A DNA stretch of 64,000 bases, from contig CP033464.1 in NCBI GenBank assembly GCA_007833815.1, positions 1,869,501 through 1,933,500 of the forward strand, given 5' to 3'. This stretch comes from Brevibacillus laterosporus (GTDB lineage: Bacteria > Bacillota > Bacilli > Brevibacillales > Brevibacillaceae). The notes below the pieces were generated by a model. The model worked only from the letters and a program-made list of their open reading frames with translations, searched no databases and was not told where the DNA came from. Made by a program: the position numbers and the translations under genes. This document shows, piece after piece, positions 9,302-17,530 of the stretch; position 1 is the stretch's first letter; each line of letters starts with the position of its first letter.

Positions 9302-9764
9302 TTAATTTGTCGTGACTTTTTGATAGGTTACTCTTTTATCAAGCAAAATGTCCTTAGCCTCACGTTTCAACTCATGACGACGTTCGGACCATTCTTGTTT
9401 TAATTCTTGTCTTCGTAATATCCTAGCTGGCTCTTTCAATTTCAACTTCTTGATAAGAGTCACCCCATACCAACATATTCATGAAACCAATCCTCCTGAC
9501 GTCTTAATGGAAAAGCTGAAACACGGCTGTCTTTTTCTAAAAGGTTTTTCCGTACAGCTTTATTCTCATATCCGACAACTACTGTTCTAATAAAAAATAT
9601 TTTTTCCCCTTTGAACGCAAGGGCATGATAAACTTGAATGGAGCATTTTCTAGATGCTTGGTATATCGGGGTGTTCCTAAGCTTTCTGAGGGCATATGGG
9701 AACATCCCGTTTTTATTGCCTTCTTAAATTCCTTCTCTGGACATTTATTGTCCCATACTAGCAT
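9302..9764 (-). pseudogene. Frame-broken gene of about 155 codons, function unknown
   Basis: A good ribosome site (AAAGGAG, 7 bases) precedes ATG 9764. The product (MLVWDNKCPEKEFKKAIKTG...) stays in frame to about 9600. The reading then continues one frame back (IFFIRTVVVGYENKAVRKNL...RRQEDWFHEYVGMG, stop at 9460) and again in a third frame from GTG 9463 (VTLIKKLKLKEPARILRRQ..., stop at 9302). The breaks fall at GGGGAAAAAATATTTTTT and GGGG. Together the pieces form one charged protein with no gap or overlap in sense. Options are sequencing error, a true pseudogene, or programmed slippage. No family recognised. Confidence 0.5.
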
Positions 9765-9911
9765 GTGCCAACTCCTTTCTATGAATATTCCTTTTTTGCT
9801 ACCCTCCTTTCTCTGGCAACCACAAAAATGATAAAAACAATGTATTATTCTATATTTTTCATAGATTACCATTTGTTGGCTTAATTATATATCAAGATAG
9901 ACAAAATTCCC

Positions 9912-9942
9912 TAAAAAAAAAGAGAGGATGCCCTCCCTCTCT
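9912..9942 (-). terminator. Terminator of the receptor-peptide operon
   Basis: On the minus strand, AGAGAGG and CCTCTCT flank an 8-base loop and are followed by nine T residues, starting at the stop codon of the peptide gene. A textbook rho-independent terminator that marks the peptide gene as the last gene of the unit. Confidence 0.9.
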
Positions 9943-10075
9943 ACCAACCTTCACCGAAACTATTTGTTGAAGCGGATTGGTTCGTAATTAGACCAGACGT
10001 TGGTACTTCAAAACTCATTCCGATAAAGCCTAAGAAGGACAGAATCATTAGTGAGGATATTAATATCTTTTTCAT
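9941..10075 (-). CDS. Secreted pheromone precursor peptide (Phr/AimP-like), 44 aa
   Basis: A short gene missed by length cut-offs. GGGGG lies 10 bases before the ATG. The product begins MKKILISSLMILSFLGFIG, a Sec-type signal peptide, followed by a short polar tail ending STNSFGEGW. It overlaps the 3' end of the receptor gene by 68 bases in another frame and ends exactly at a strong terminator. Overlap of a tiny exported peptide with the end of a helical-repeat receptor is the hallmark of Rap-Phr, NprR-NprX and AimR-AimP cassettes. The mature signal would be cut from the C-terminal tail. Sequence family not recognised; role inferred from architecture. Confidence 0.72.
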   Translation of the reverse strand: MKKILISSLMILSFLGFIGMSFEVPTSGLITNQSASTNSFGEGW

Positions 10076-11159
10076 TTTGGTTATTCCCCCTTGTCATAAC
10101 GTTAATAAACATTTCTTTGTGTTCTTCCGAAGGATTATACTTATAATGCATAAGAATGATGCTTCTAATTCGCTCTACATTTTTAAACATTAGTGCTAAT
10201 TGCAGGGCCTCTAAATTATAATGGAACCCCTTATCTTTTTCCCCCCTCATTAAATAATACGAGGATAATGCTTGAAATAGCCTTAATCTAAATTTTTGAT
10301 TGAGTTTGTCTGTTTTACAGGATAATTGCTCGATTTCTCTTTCGTATATTTGTAAAAATTCAAGAATGTTTTGGAACATTTCCTTTTGAAGATATGATTC
10401 AAATGCAACAGGTAAAAATGAAAATAATTTTGTCTGATCGGGTGAGATTAATTTAAGGATTTCATCAATAACCTCTAACTTACCCATTTCCACCAAAATC
10501 AGAAGTTCATTCAAGTGAGAGATTTCCTTATAGTAGTCACCATAAACAGCGTATTCTTTAGTAATATGTAAAGCGGTATCAAAATCTTTCGACTCTTTAT
10601 AACTGAAAGATTCATGAAGTAAAGCTTCTGCAATATATTTTTCGTTACGTTCCACTATTGCAAATGTTTTTAACTCTTTTGAGTAATGGAGCAATTTATC
10701 CCATTTTTCTACTACATTATAGAAAGTCAATATTTTATAGTAAGCCTCAAATTTATGTTCCTGTGGAAGTAAAGGGAGATATTCTTGGAGTTGATGTAAC
10801 GTTTCATATCCAGAGACACTAAGGTCTACATCTCTTGCTATGATAAATCGTCTTAAATAGGCAATCGCTAATCGTTCATTCCGTGTTGTACCATTGGCTA
10901 TTACAATGTCATACAAAGGGAGGCTGTAATTTCTTTGATCGGAGGAAAAAATATATTCTGCCATCTTAAAGGTATTATCAAGAAGTCTCTTTCTGTCAGT
11001 ATCCTCGTTGATTAATGCCATAATCTTTTTTGTAATGTCATATCGTTCTACTCTGATACAACTTGTAAAAAATTCCGCTGTTTTAATAGGGGACATTTTT
11101 CCTGATTCATTAAAACAATCTCCCAAATATAATAGATGTAAAGCAAAAAGACCACCCAC
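10008..11159 (-). CDS. RRNPP/AimR-like helical-repeat peptide receptor, apparently lacking its N-terminal HTH
   Basis: 383 aa, all-helical, TPR-like throughout (YLRRFIIARD, FEAYYKILTFYNVVEKWDKL, AEALLHESFSYKESKDFDTAL, ALSSYYLMRGEKDKGFHY). Spacing and composition resemble AimR/Rap/NprR peptide receptors. The frame opens with GTG 11159 directly after an in-frame TGA (11163) and no ribosome site. An in-frame ATG at 11189 lies just upstream of that TGA and only about 20 bases after the chitinase stop. An AimR-type protein would carry about 50 more N-terminal residues with an HTH, so it is probably 5'-truncated, or a Rap-like protein that works without DNA binding. The cognate peptide gene overlaps its 3' end. 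Confidence 0.65.
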   Translation of the reverse strand: MGGLFALHLLYLGDCFNESGKMSPIKTAEFFTSCIRVERYDITKKIMALINEDTDRKRLLDNTFKMAEYIFSSDQRNYSLPLYDIVIANGTTRNERLAIAYLRRFIIARDVDLSVSGYETLHQLQEYLPLLPQEHKFEAYYKILTFYNVVEKWDKLLHYSKELKTFAIVERNEKYIAEALLHESFSYKESKDFDTALHITKEYAVYGDYYKEISHLNELLILVEMGKLEVIDEILKLISPDQTKLFSFLPVAFESYLQKEMFQNILEFLQIYEREIEQLSCKTDKLNQKFRLRLFQALSSYYLMRGEKDKGFHYNLEALQLALMFKNVERIRSIILMHYKYNPSEEHKEMFINVMTRGNNQNEKDINILTNDSVLLRLYRNEF

Positions 11160-11210
11160 TGATCAGTGATCTCTTTGCGCCTGATTCATCCTATTATTTT
11201 TTCGTTATTC

Positions 11211-13781
11211 TTACTTATCATTAATGGCATATTTTTTGCCATCAATCGTAATGGTATAGTTTGTAGGTCCGCTTATTGGCACGTAATAGACGATGCTCAC
11301 ATCTATGCTTTGCCCAGGAGCTACTGATTTCCAAGTAGGAATGGTAATTGCCACACGGTGAAAATCACCCTTTAATCCACCGATGTTTGGACCTGTATGC
11401 CCAGCAGAAATCAGTTTTACGGAATCTCCACTATAGCTACTAAATTGGGCTGAGGTAGAGGTAGGAACGTCAAACTCTATGACAGAGCCACCTTTAATTG
11501 TCAGAGTGCTGTTATTGGTTACTTTTAGTGTAGGATTGATTGGGTAATTCTGATCACCCAGTTGAAATCCATTTACATCTACCTTGATGGCTAGTTTATC
11601 GGCTGGTTGTGGAGTCTTGCTATTAGAAGTGGCATATGGCGTTGCTGCTACAAATTTGCTATGCATCAATTTGGTTAAAGTAGAACCCATATAGTATTCT
11701 CCCTTACCGCCGTTGCGTTCGGTGTACCAGTCGTAGTCACCTGCCATCTCCCAGATCATGATTCCACCAATCCCGTTTTTCATTACATAATCTGCCTTGG
11801 CACTGATAGACTGTTCATCTTCTGTAGAGAGGAAGACTTTCTTTTGAGCATTCCAGAGCCATGGGGCAACAAGTGTAGAATCATAGTTACGCTTATAGGT
11901 ACCGGTCAAAACTGGATTTGGAATTCCATGATCCTTCAGATAGGAACCAGCAATTCCTTTTTCTAGATTTTTGGCATGCCACATCGGATTGGAGCCGGCC
12001 CCCTGCTCTTTTCCGTTCTCATCTTTATCATGCCAAATATTATCAATACCTGTAGCTCCATCGCCGCAAGTGGTTAGTCCAGTTGGACAATCTTTACCAA
12101 CCGCTTTTCCCCATAATCCATCGGTTCCTCCCACAACATTCTGGAAACCTCTAGTATAGTAAGGAACACCGATGTTAATTCGTCCTGCCTGCATCATTCC
12201 ACGCATGTAATGATAGGCCCAATCTGTATTGAGATAGCCAATACCTCCATACTGAGGTGTGTTATAGATGTTATACTTGATTAGTTCCCCATCTTTTCCA
12301 TCGTCAAACAAAGCTGCGTTGGGTCCAACAAATTCATTCCAAGCACCATGAAGATCATAGGACATTACATTTATATAATCGAGATACTGCAAAGCTTGGA
12401 AAGATTCCATACCACGTAATAGGTAGGCAGAAGAGGGAGATGCCACGGTTAACATATAATATTTTCCGTCTTCAGCGGATGCCTGATCCAACTTAATTCT
12501 CAAGGTTTTTAATAAGGCATCATATCCTGCCATGAGCCCTTTTAGGCGTGGAGTAGAGAATTGCCAATCTAATGGATTGCCTGCCTGATTCATCGTGGTC
12601 GGATATTCGTAGTCGATGTCTACTCCTTCAAAATTGTAGTTGCGCAAAAATTCCACAGCAGAAGTAGCAAATGTGTCAATAGCAGCTTGATTGACCGAAC
12701 CATCTGCTTTGGTTGTCATCGTGTAAAAGCCCCCAGAGGCTATTCGCTTCCCATTTTCATCCAAGTATCCTCCCGATTCAGCCCAACCTCCAACAGAAAC
12801 AAGAGTTTTTACACCGGGATTCTTTTTCTTAAATTGAGTCAGCATGTTGAAGTGACCTTTGTAAGGCAAGGTGGGGTCCATAGCTGCATCTGGATATTCC
12901 GGCCAAGTCATTCCAAGTGCAGGATTAGTCGTATCAGTAGCAGAACCAACAGACACACGGTTGCTTCTGTCAACATGTGCGAAGGCATAGTTAATATGTG
13001 TAATATTTTTCCAGGGAATATCGGAGGCTAGATATTTGGCTTGTCCATTTTTCCCTGTTCTCCAGCTAGTAAAATATCCGATGATACGTCGCTTGGAATC
13101 ATTAGCTAGCTTTTCACGTCCATCTTGGTCATATGCTTGGCAATAAGGGATGTTTTTCACACCAGAATCGTAAAGACCTGCTGGACGGCAAGGTACTGCG
13201 GGTTTAGGTGGTAATGTGTCTTTATTTGTAGTGGCTTCTATAGCTTGACTAGCAGCAGATTCTAGTCCCTGATTATCTTTTGCTTTTACTGTGAATGTGT
13301 ACGTAGTATTGGGGGTCAGATTGATCGTAGCATTGGTTTCTGTAACCGTTTGCAAACCACCGTTATAAAAAACGGAATAGCTTATCACTTGTTTGTCATC
13401 GGTAGAAGCGTCCCATTTGAGAGAAACACTTGTGGAGGTTTTGGCTGTTACAGTTCCATTAGCAGGTACGGTAGGGGGTGTATTAGAAGGGTCAGTTGGA
13501 TTAGTAGGATCAGTAGAGCAGATACCAAGGTCTTGCCATACATCGCTAGTACCAGGTGTTTCACCTTGTGTCCACCATTTCGCCTTCCATTCATGTCCGT
13601 CGTGAGATGCTTGTTCCCCTCCAGTATAAATCGTTTTACTGGCCCATGCGGCAGAACAAATCGTAGTTGCGGAGGCATTGGATGGAAGAATCGTTGGAAA
13701 AATACTTGCAAAAAGAACTAGGACTAACACCAAAAAACTGAATTTTCTGACTGACTGAAAAACAGTAATCAAGTGATACAT
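11211..13781 (-). CDS. Secreted GH18 chitinase with CBM5/12, FN3 and C-terminal module
   Basis: Extracellular chitinase. The signal peptide ends near NASA-TT (about residue 42). A CBM5/12 chitin-binding module follows (about 44-91, with conserved Trp pairs, e.g. WKAKWWTQGETPG), then a Thr/Pro/Asn linker, an FN3 domain (about 104-188), a GH18 catalytic domain (about 234-700) and a C-terminal beta-sandwich module (about 730-859). The catalytic DxDxE motif reads FEGVDIDYEYP, the proton donor being Glu395 (numbered from the upstream ATG). The likely start is the ATG at 13781, 9 bases after GGAG; the ATG at 13790 abuts that GGAG. Similar in plan to ChiA1-like enzymes of Bacillus and Brevibacillus. 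Confidence 0.93.
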   Translation of the reverse strand: MYHLITVFQSVRKFSFLVLVLVLFASIFPTILPSNASATTICSAAWASKTIYTGGEQASHDGHEWKAKWWTQGETPGTSDVWQDLGICSTDPTNPTDPSNTPPTVPANGTVTAKTSTSVSLKWDASTDDKQVISYSVFYNGGLQTVTETNATINLTPNTTYTFTVKAKDNQGLESAASQAIEATTNKDTLPPKPAVPCRPAGLYDSGVKNIPYCQAYDQDGREKLANDSKRRIIGYFTSWRTGKNGQAKYLASDIPWKNITHINYAFAHVDRSNRVSVGSATDTTNPALGMTWPEYPDAAMDPTLPYKGHFNMLTQFKKKNPGVKTLVSVGGWAESGGYLDENGKRIASGGFYTMTTKADGSVNQAAIDTFATSAVEFLRNYNFEGVDIDYEYPTTMNQAGNPLDWQFSTPRLKGLMAGYDALLKTLRIKLDQASAEDGKYYMLTVASPSSAYLLRGMESFQALQYLDYINVMSYDLHGAWNEFVGPNAALFDDGKDGELIKYNIYNTPQYGGIGYLNTDWAYHYMRGMMQAGRINIGVPYYTRGFQNVVGGTDGLWGKAVGKDCPTGLTTCGDGATGIDNIWHDKDENGKEQGAGSNPMWHAKNLEKGIAGSYLKDHGIPNPVLTGTYKRNYDSTLVAPWLWNAQKKVFLSTEDEQSISAKADYVMKNGIGGIMIWEMAGDYDWYTERNGGKGEYYMGSTLTKLMHSKFVAATPYATSNSKTPQPADKLAIKVDVNGFQLGDQNYPINPTLKVTNNSTLTIKGGSVIEFDVPTSTSAQFSSYSGDSVKLISAGHTGPNIGGLKGDFHRVAITIPTWKSVAPGQSIDVSIVYYVPISGPTNYTITIDGKKYAINDK

Positions 13782-14181
13782 CTTTCTCATCTCCTTGCTT
13801 TCGTTTTTTACTTAATTCAGCGCGTGTAATTGTTGTTAGATTAGATTAGTTCGTTTAAATATACAATAGTCCGAATAGAATGAAAAGTTAAATTTTGTGA
13901 AATATAAAAGTTTATGAGAAGAAGCTAGTAGTCAACTGAATATATTTTTGTGCAATCATTCTCAAACTTTCAGTCTAATTCTTGCACAAATGCATAACGA
14001 ACATTTGGACTAAAACTTTCATCAGTTAGGCGATATAATAAAGCCATAAAGAGATTACAATAATTATAAAAAACATATAGAAAGCGCTAACATTAATTTT
14101 GTTATTTAAACACATATGCAATAAAACAATGATGTAGCGTGACGAAACACTGGAACATGGAGAAGGAGGTTAAAGATCACC
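13782..14181. promoter_or_regulatory. Divergent promoter region, chitinase / ula-like PTS
   Basis: About 400 bases between divergent transcripts. It contains an inverted repeat CAAATG-9-CATTTG at 13987-14007 and a catabolite-responsive element near the PTS side, listed separately. A/T-rich throughout; no small ORF with a ribosome site was seen. Ribosome site GAAGGAGG serves the PTS EIIA gene. Confidence 0.55.
14079..14092 (+). promoter_or_regulatory. Probable cre (CcpA) site upstream of ascorbate-type PTS
   Basis: AGAAAGCGCTAACA matches the Bacillus cre consensus TGWAANCGNTNWCA at all but the first base. Position about 90 bases before the EIIA start fits carbon catabolite control by CcpA together with HPr-Ser-P; the ptsH copy in this window has the required Ser46. 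Confidence 0.65.
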
Positions 14182-14634
14182 ATGCTATGTGAACTATTAA
14201 CCAGAGACAGCATTCAATTTATTGATGAAATTTCTACTTGGGAGGAAGCTATACGTTTGGCTGCCCAACCATTACTAAAGGATGGAAGTATCCAAGATTC
14301 CTACATTCAGGCCATGATTCAAAATGTGAAGGATATAGGTCCGTATATTGTGATTGCGCCAGACATTGCTATTCCTCATTCGCGTCCTGAGAATGGAGTG
14401 AACAGAGTAGGCATGAGCTTTCTGAAGTGTCATAAGCCTGTTGCCTTTTCAGAAAAGGTAGAGCATCAGGTCAGACTGTTCTTTGTTCTGGCAGCTACGG
14501 ATAATGAATCCCATTTAGGCGCATTATCTCAATTAACAGAAGTACTATCTGATCCAGAGTCTTTACAGACCCTGTTAACTACAGATTCTATTGAGGCGGT
14601 TCTTCACCTTATTCAGGCAAAAAACAATCAGTAA
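14182..14634 (+). CDS. PTS EIIA component, ascorbate (UlaC/SgaA) type
   Basis: 150-aa EIIA of the mannitol/fructose-fold, ascorbate subclass. The phosphorylatable His is in APDIAIPHSRPENGV, the motif shared with UlaC. It accepts phosphate from HPr and passes it to the EIIB encoded next. The order A-B-C as separate genes matches ula/sga-type systems. Ribosome site GAAGGAGG lies ahead of the ATG. The sugar could be L-ascorbate or another acidic sugar; no catabolic genes (ulaG/D/E/F) follow, so the substrate is not fixed. Confidence 0.85.
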   Translation: MLCELLTRDSIQFIDEISTWEEAIRLAAQPLLKDGSIQDSYIQAMIQNVKDIGPYIVIAPDIAIPHSRPENGVNRVGMSFLKCHKPVAFSEKVEHQVRLFFVLAATDNESHLGALSQLTEVLSDPESLQTLLTTDSIEAVLHLIQAKNNQ

Positions 14635-14666
14635 AAATAACAACTACATTTGAGGAGGAATTATTT

Positions 14667-14933
14667 ATGAAAAAGATTTTGGTAGTATGCGGAAACGGAT
14701 TGGGAAGTAGCTTTATCGTAGAAATGAACGTGAAAAAAATCCTAGGTGAGTTAGGAATCGAGGCAGAGGTATCCCATACTGATTTGGCTTCCAGCAAAAC
14801 CGAGAGAGCAGATCTATATCTAGGCTCTAAAGATATTGTTGGGAATCTAGAGGACGGTACTCGTGTTGTTGAAGGATTAACAAACATTTTGGATCAGAAT
14901 GAAATCCGCGAAGTCCTGAAAAAACACTTCTAA
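14667..14933 (+). CDS. PTS EIIB component, ascorbate (UlaB) type
   Basis: 88-aa small EIIB. It starts MKKILVVCGNGLGSS with the phospho-cysteine loop (Cys8, CGNGLGSS) that marks lactose/ascorbate-type IIB proteins. It lies 32 bases after EIIA with ribosome site GAGGAGG. It relays phosphate from EIIA to the incoming sugar at EIIC. Confidence 0.88.
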   Translation: MKKILVVCGNGLGSSFIVEMNVKKILGELGIEAEVSHTDLASSKTERADLYLGSKDIVGNLEDGTRVVEGLTNILDQNEIREVLKKHF

Positions 14934-15003
14934 AGCTAGAAGTGTTTGGCTTCCTCTTAGCGTTAGCGCACCATGAAAAATTGAAACAGTGGAGGGATTG
15001 CCC

Positions 15004-16266
15004 ATGCTAGACTTTCTCATGAACGATATTTTAGGAACGCCCGCAATCTTGGTCGGACTCTTCGCTTTATTTGGCTTGTTGCTCCAAAAGAAAAATATCG
15101 CTGACATCATTGCCGGTACGCTGAAAACCACTATGGGCTTTATTATTCTCGGTGGTGGCGCTAGTATTCTAATTGGTTCCTTAGATGCATTCAGCAAAAT
15201 ATTTACAGAAGCTTTTAACATTAATGGGGTTATCCCGAACAACGAAGCGATCGTAGCAATTGCCCAGCAAACGTTTGGGAAAGAAACAGCGATGATCATG
15301 TTCTTTGGTATGGTAGCTAATATTTTGTTTGCTCGCTTTACTCCTTTCAAATACATTTTCTTAACTGGTCATCATACGCTGTTCATGGCATGCCTGTTAT
15401 CTGCGGTTTTATCCACAGGTGGTTTTACCGGTGTACCGTTAGTTATCATTGGATCGGTTCTATTAGGGGCTTTGATGGTTCTATCTCCAGCGATTATGCA
15501 ACCATATACACGTAAAGTAACAGGTTCTGACGATTTTGCGATGGGACACTTTGGGTCATTCGGTTATCTAACAGCAGGCTTTATCGGCTCAAAATTTGGC
15601 AATAAAACCAAGTCTACGGAAGATATTAAAGTTCCAAAATCTCTTGGCTTCCTACGTGATACATCTATTTCTATCTCTTTAACGATGGCGCTCTTGTATT
15701 TGATCATTGCCCCTTTTGCTGGTCAAAGCTTTATCGAGACACAGCTTTCTAACGGGCAAAACTTCATTGTCTACTCCTTTATTCAAGCAATCACTTTTGC
15801 AGCTGGTGTGTATATCGTGCTTGCTGGGGTACGTATGTTGATTGCTGAAATCATCCCTGCTTTCAAAGGGATTGCAGATAAACTAGTCCCAAATGCTAAA
15901 CCGGCGCTCGATTGCCCAACCATTTTCCCATTTGCACCAAACGCAGTTATTATTGGTTTCTTAGCTAGTTTTGTGGCAGGTTTAATCTCCATGTTTATCT
16001 TGCCAATCATTGGTCTTAAGGTTATCGTACCTGGTGTTGTGGGTCACTTCTTCACAGGTGCTGCTTCTGGAGTGTACGGGAATGCTACAGGTGGACGACG
16101 CGGTGCGATCATCGGTGCTTTTGTGAATGGTTTGTTGATCTCCTTCTTGCCGGCTTTATTACTACCGGTACTAGGTGGATTAGGCTTTGAAGGTTCTACA
16201 TTCGGTGATGCTGACTTTGGAATTGTCGGGATTATTCTTGGAAAAATCATTACTTTGTTTCAATAA
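15004..16266 (+). CDS. PTS EIIC permease, ascorbate (UlaA) type
   Basis: Polytopic membrane permease of 420 aa with about ten helices. Features seen in UlaA-type proteins include TTMGFIILGGGASILIGSL, ARFTPFKYIFLTGHH and the Gly-rich NATGGRRGAIIGAFVNG. The start is ATG 15004, 8 bases after GGAGGG; an earlier in-frame GTG at 14989 overlaps that ribosome site and was rejected. Closes the operon; terminator at 16283-16317. Confidence 0.88.
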   Translation: MLDFLMNDILGTPAILVGLFALFGLLLQKKNIADIIAGTLKTTMGFIILGGGASILIGSLDAFSKIFTEAFNINGVIPNNEAIVAIAQQTFGKETAMIMFFGMVANILFARFTPFKYIFLTGHHTLFMACLLSAVLSTGGFTGVPLVIIGSVLLGALMVLSPAIMQPYTRKVTGSDDFAMGHFGSFGYLTAGFIGSKFGNKTKSTEDIKVPKSLGFLRDTSISISLTMALLYLIIAPFAGQSFIETQLSNGQNFIVYSFIQAITFAAGVYIVLAGVRMLIAEIIPAFKGIADKLVPNAKPALDCPTIFPFAPNAVIIGFLASFVAGLISMFILPIIGLKVIVPGVVGHFFTGAASGVYGNATGGRRGAIIGAFVNGLLISFLPALLLPVLGGLGFEGSTFGDADFGIVGIILGKIITLFQ

Positions 16267-16282
16267 TAAAGAAATAGAAGTA

Positions 16283-16317
16283 AAGCTAGTTTTGCGTTAA
16301 GTGAAACTAGCTTTTTT
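16283..16317 (+). terminator. Terminator of the ula-like operon
   Basis: AAGCTAGTTT and GAAACTAGCTT form a stem followed by TTTTTT, about 20 bases after the EIIC stop. Confidence 0.88.
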
Positions 16318-16774
16318 GTAATATAAAGACCAAATGTGGGAATGGAAAAACTTCGTATAATGTTTAAATAGGCATTTTTTGGGTAAAGGATGCAAAGTAT
16401 GAGCGAAGTAAATGTAATAAAATATGTATATATACAGGAAGAGCAACTTCAATCGTAGATGATTAAGGTTGCCTTTTTTTATGAAAAAAAACGAGTTTCT
16501 TCCTATTATAATAGCAAACTGTGCGAGGACGAGAAAATAACCGTGCAAAGTGTGCAAAATTATATTCTCTTTGCAAATAGAAAAAGGAAGACATCACAAG
16601 TTTTGCAAGCAAGTCGTGGGACTGTCAAGAAATGGACGAGATTTGTAAGAGCTTACCGTTGATTTGTAGAAGAATTATGTATATAATCAAAAACAATCAC
16701 AAACAATTACAAACGATCGTTTATATAATCACAAACAGTCAATCATGTGATTTTACCTAAAGGAGAGACAATGA
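16318..16774 (+). promoter_or_regulatory. fru operon upstream region with hairpin and FruR-like repeats
   Basis: A second hairpin with a T-tract lies at about 16443-16480 (GCAACTT ... AAGGTTGC, then TTTTTTT), possibly an attenuator. Just before fruR, 16685-16735 holds four near-direct repeats of AATCAAAAACA / AATCACAAACA / AATTACAAACG / AATCACAAACA, which look like the operator of the DeoR-family FruR. A 67-codon ORF at 16459-16662 has no ribosome site and was not called. Confidence 0.55.
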
Positions 16775-17530
16775 ATGTTAACTCCAGAACGTCATCAACT
16801 CATTTTGGCTTTGTTAAAAGAAAAAGAAGTGGTCACGGTTCATGAATTGGTTGATACCACTAACGCATCTGAATCAACTATTCGTCGTGATCTAAGCGAA
16901 TTAGAAGAAAAGCGCTATTTAAAGCGTGTTCATGGTGGGGCCTCTATCTTACACCGCAAACTCGAAGAACCAACCGTGCTAGAGAAGGTGAAAAAAAGTG
17001 AACAGGAAAAAGTAGCGATTGCGGCTTATGCTGCTTCTCTGATCAAAGATAAGGATTCCGTTTATTTAGATGCAGGTACGACGACAGAGCAGATGATTCC
17101 ACACATTACAGCTAAGCAAATCGTAATTGTTACGAACGGTCTTAATATTGCCCTAACCGCTCGTCAATATGATTGCAAGACCATTTTAATCGGTGGTGAG
17201 TTAAAAGCAGGGACGATGGCCGTGATTGGTAGAGGTGCTGCAACTGGGATGGGACAATATCGCTTTGATAAATGTTTCCTTGGTATGAATGCCTTTGATC
17301 TTACACATGGCTTTACCACTCCCGATCCAGAGGAGGCCTATATCAAGCAGTTGGCCCTTTCTTATTCAGATGAGAAGTATGTGCTGTGCGATGCTCAAAA
17401 GTATGGAGACGTAACTTTTGCCAGAGTAGCCGACATAAGCGAAGCAATGGTTATTACTGATGACCGCATAAATCTGGCAGAAGCAGAGAAATTAAGAAAA
17501 CTAACAAGATGCAAAGTGGTGAAAATATGA
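16775..17530 (+). CDS. fruR: DeoR-family regulator of the fructose operon
   Basis: 251-aa repressor. The N-terminal DeoR HTH (about 6-57: HQLILALLKEKEVVTVHELV, ASESTIRRDLSELEEK) is followed by a sugar-phosphate-sensing DeoRC domain (DAGTTTEQMI, VTNGLNIALTA, GGELKAGTMAVIG). The family binds fructose-1-phosphate or related effectors to release operator DNA. Its stop overlaps the fruK start (ATGA). Repeats just upstream suggest autoregulation of the whole fruRKA-ptsHI unit. Confidence 0.92.
   Translation: MLTPERHQLILALLKEKEVVTVHELVDTTNASESTIRRDLSELEEKRYLKRVHGGASILHRKLEEPTVLEKVKKSEQEKVAIAAYAASLIKDKDSVYLDAGTTTEQMIPHITAKQIVIVTNGLNIALTARQYDCKTILIGGELKAGTMAVIGRGAATGMGQYRFDKCFLGMNAFDLTHGFTTPDPEEAYIKQLALSYSDEKYVLCDAQKYGDVTFARVADISEAMVITDDRINLAEAEKLRKLTRCKVVKI

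Noticed and set aside
9625-9831. 68-codon plus-strand ORF
   Set aside because: Antisense to the frame-broken minus-strand gene that has the good ribosome site.
13350-13721. Plus-strand ORFs antisense to the chitinase N-terminus
   Set aside because: Shadow frames; the minus-strand chitinase has clear signal peptide, binding and FN3 domains.
16459-16662. 67-codon plus-strand ORF upstream of fruR
   Set aside because: No ribosome site, starts inside a hairpin with T-tract, low-complexity Lys-rich product and no family resemblance; treated as leader sequence.
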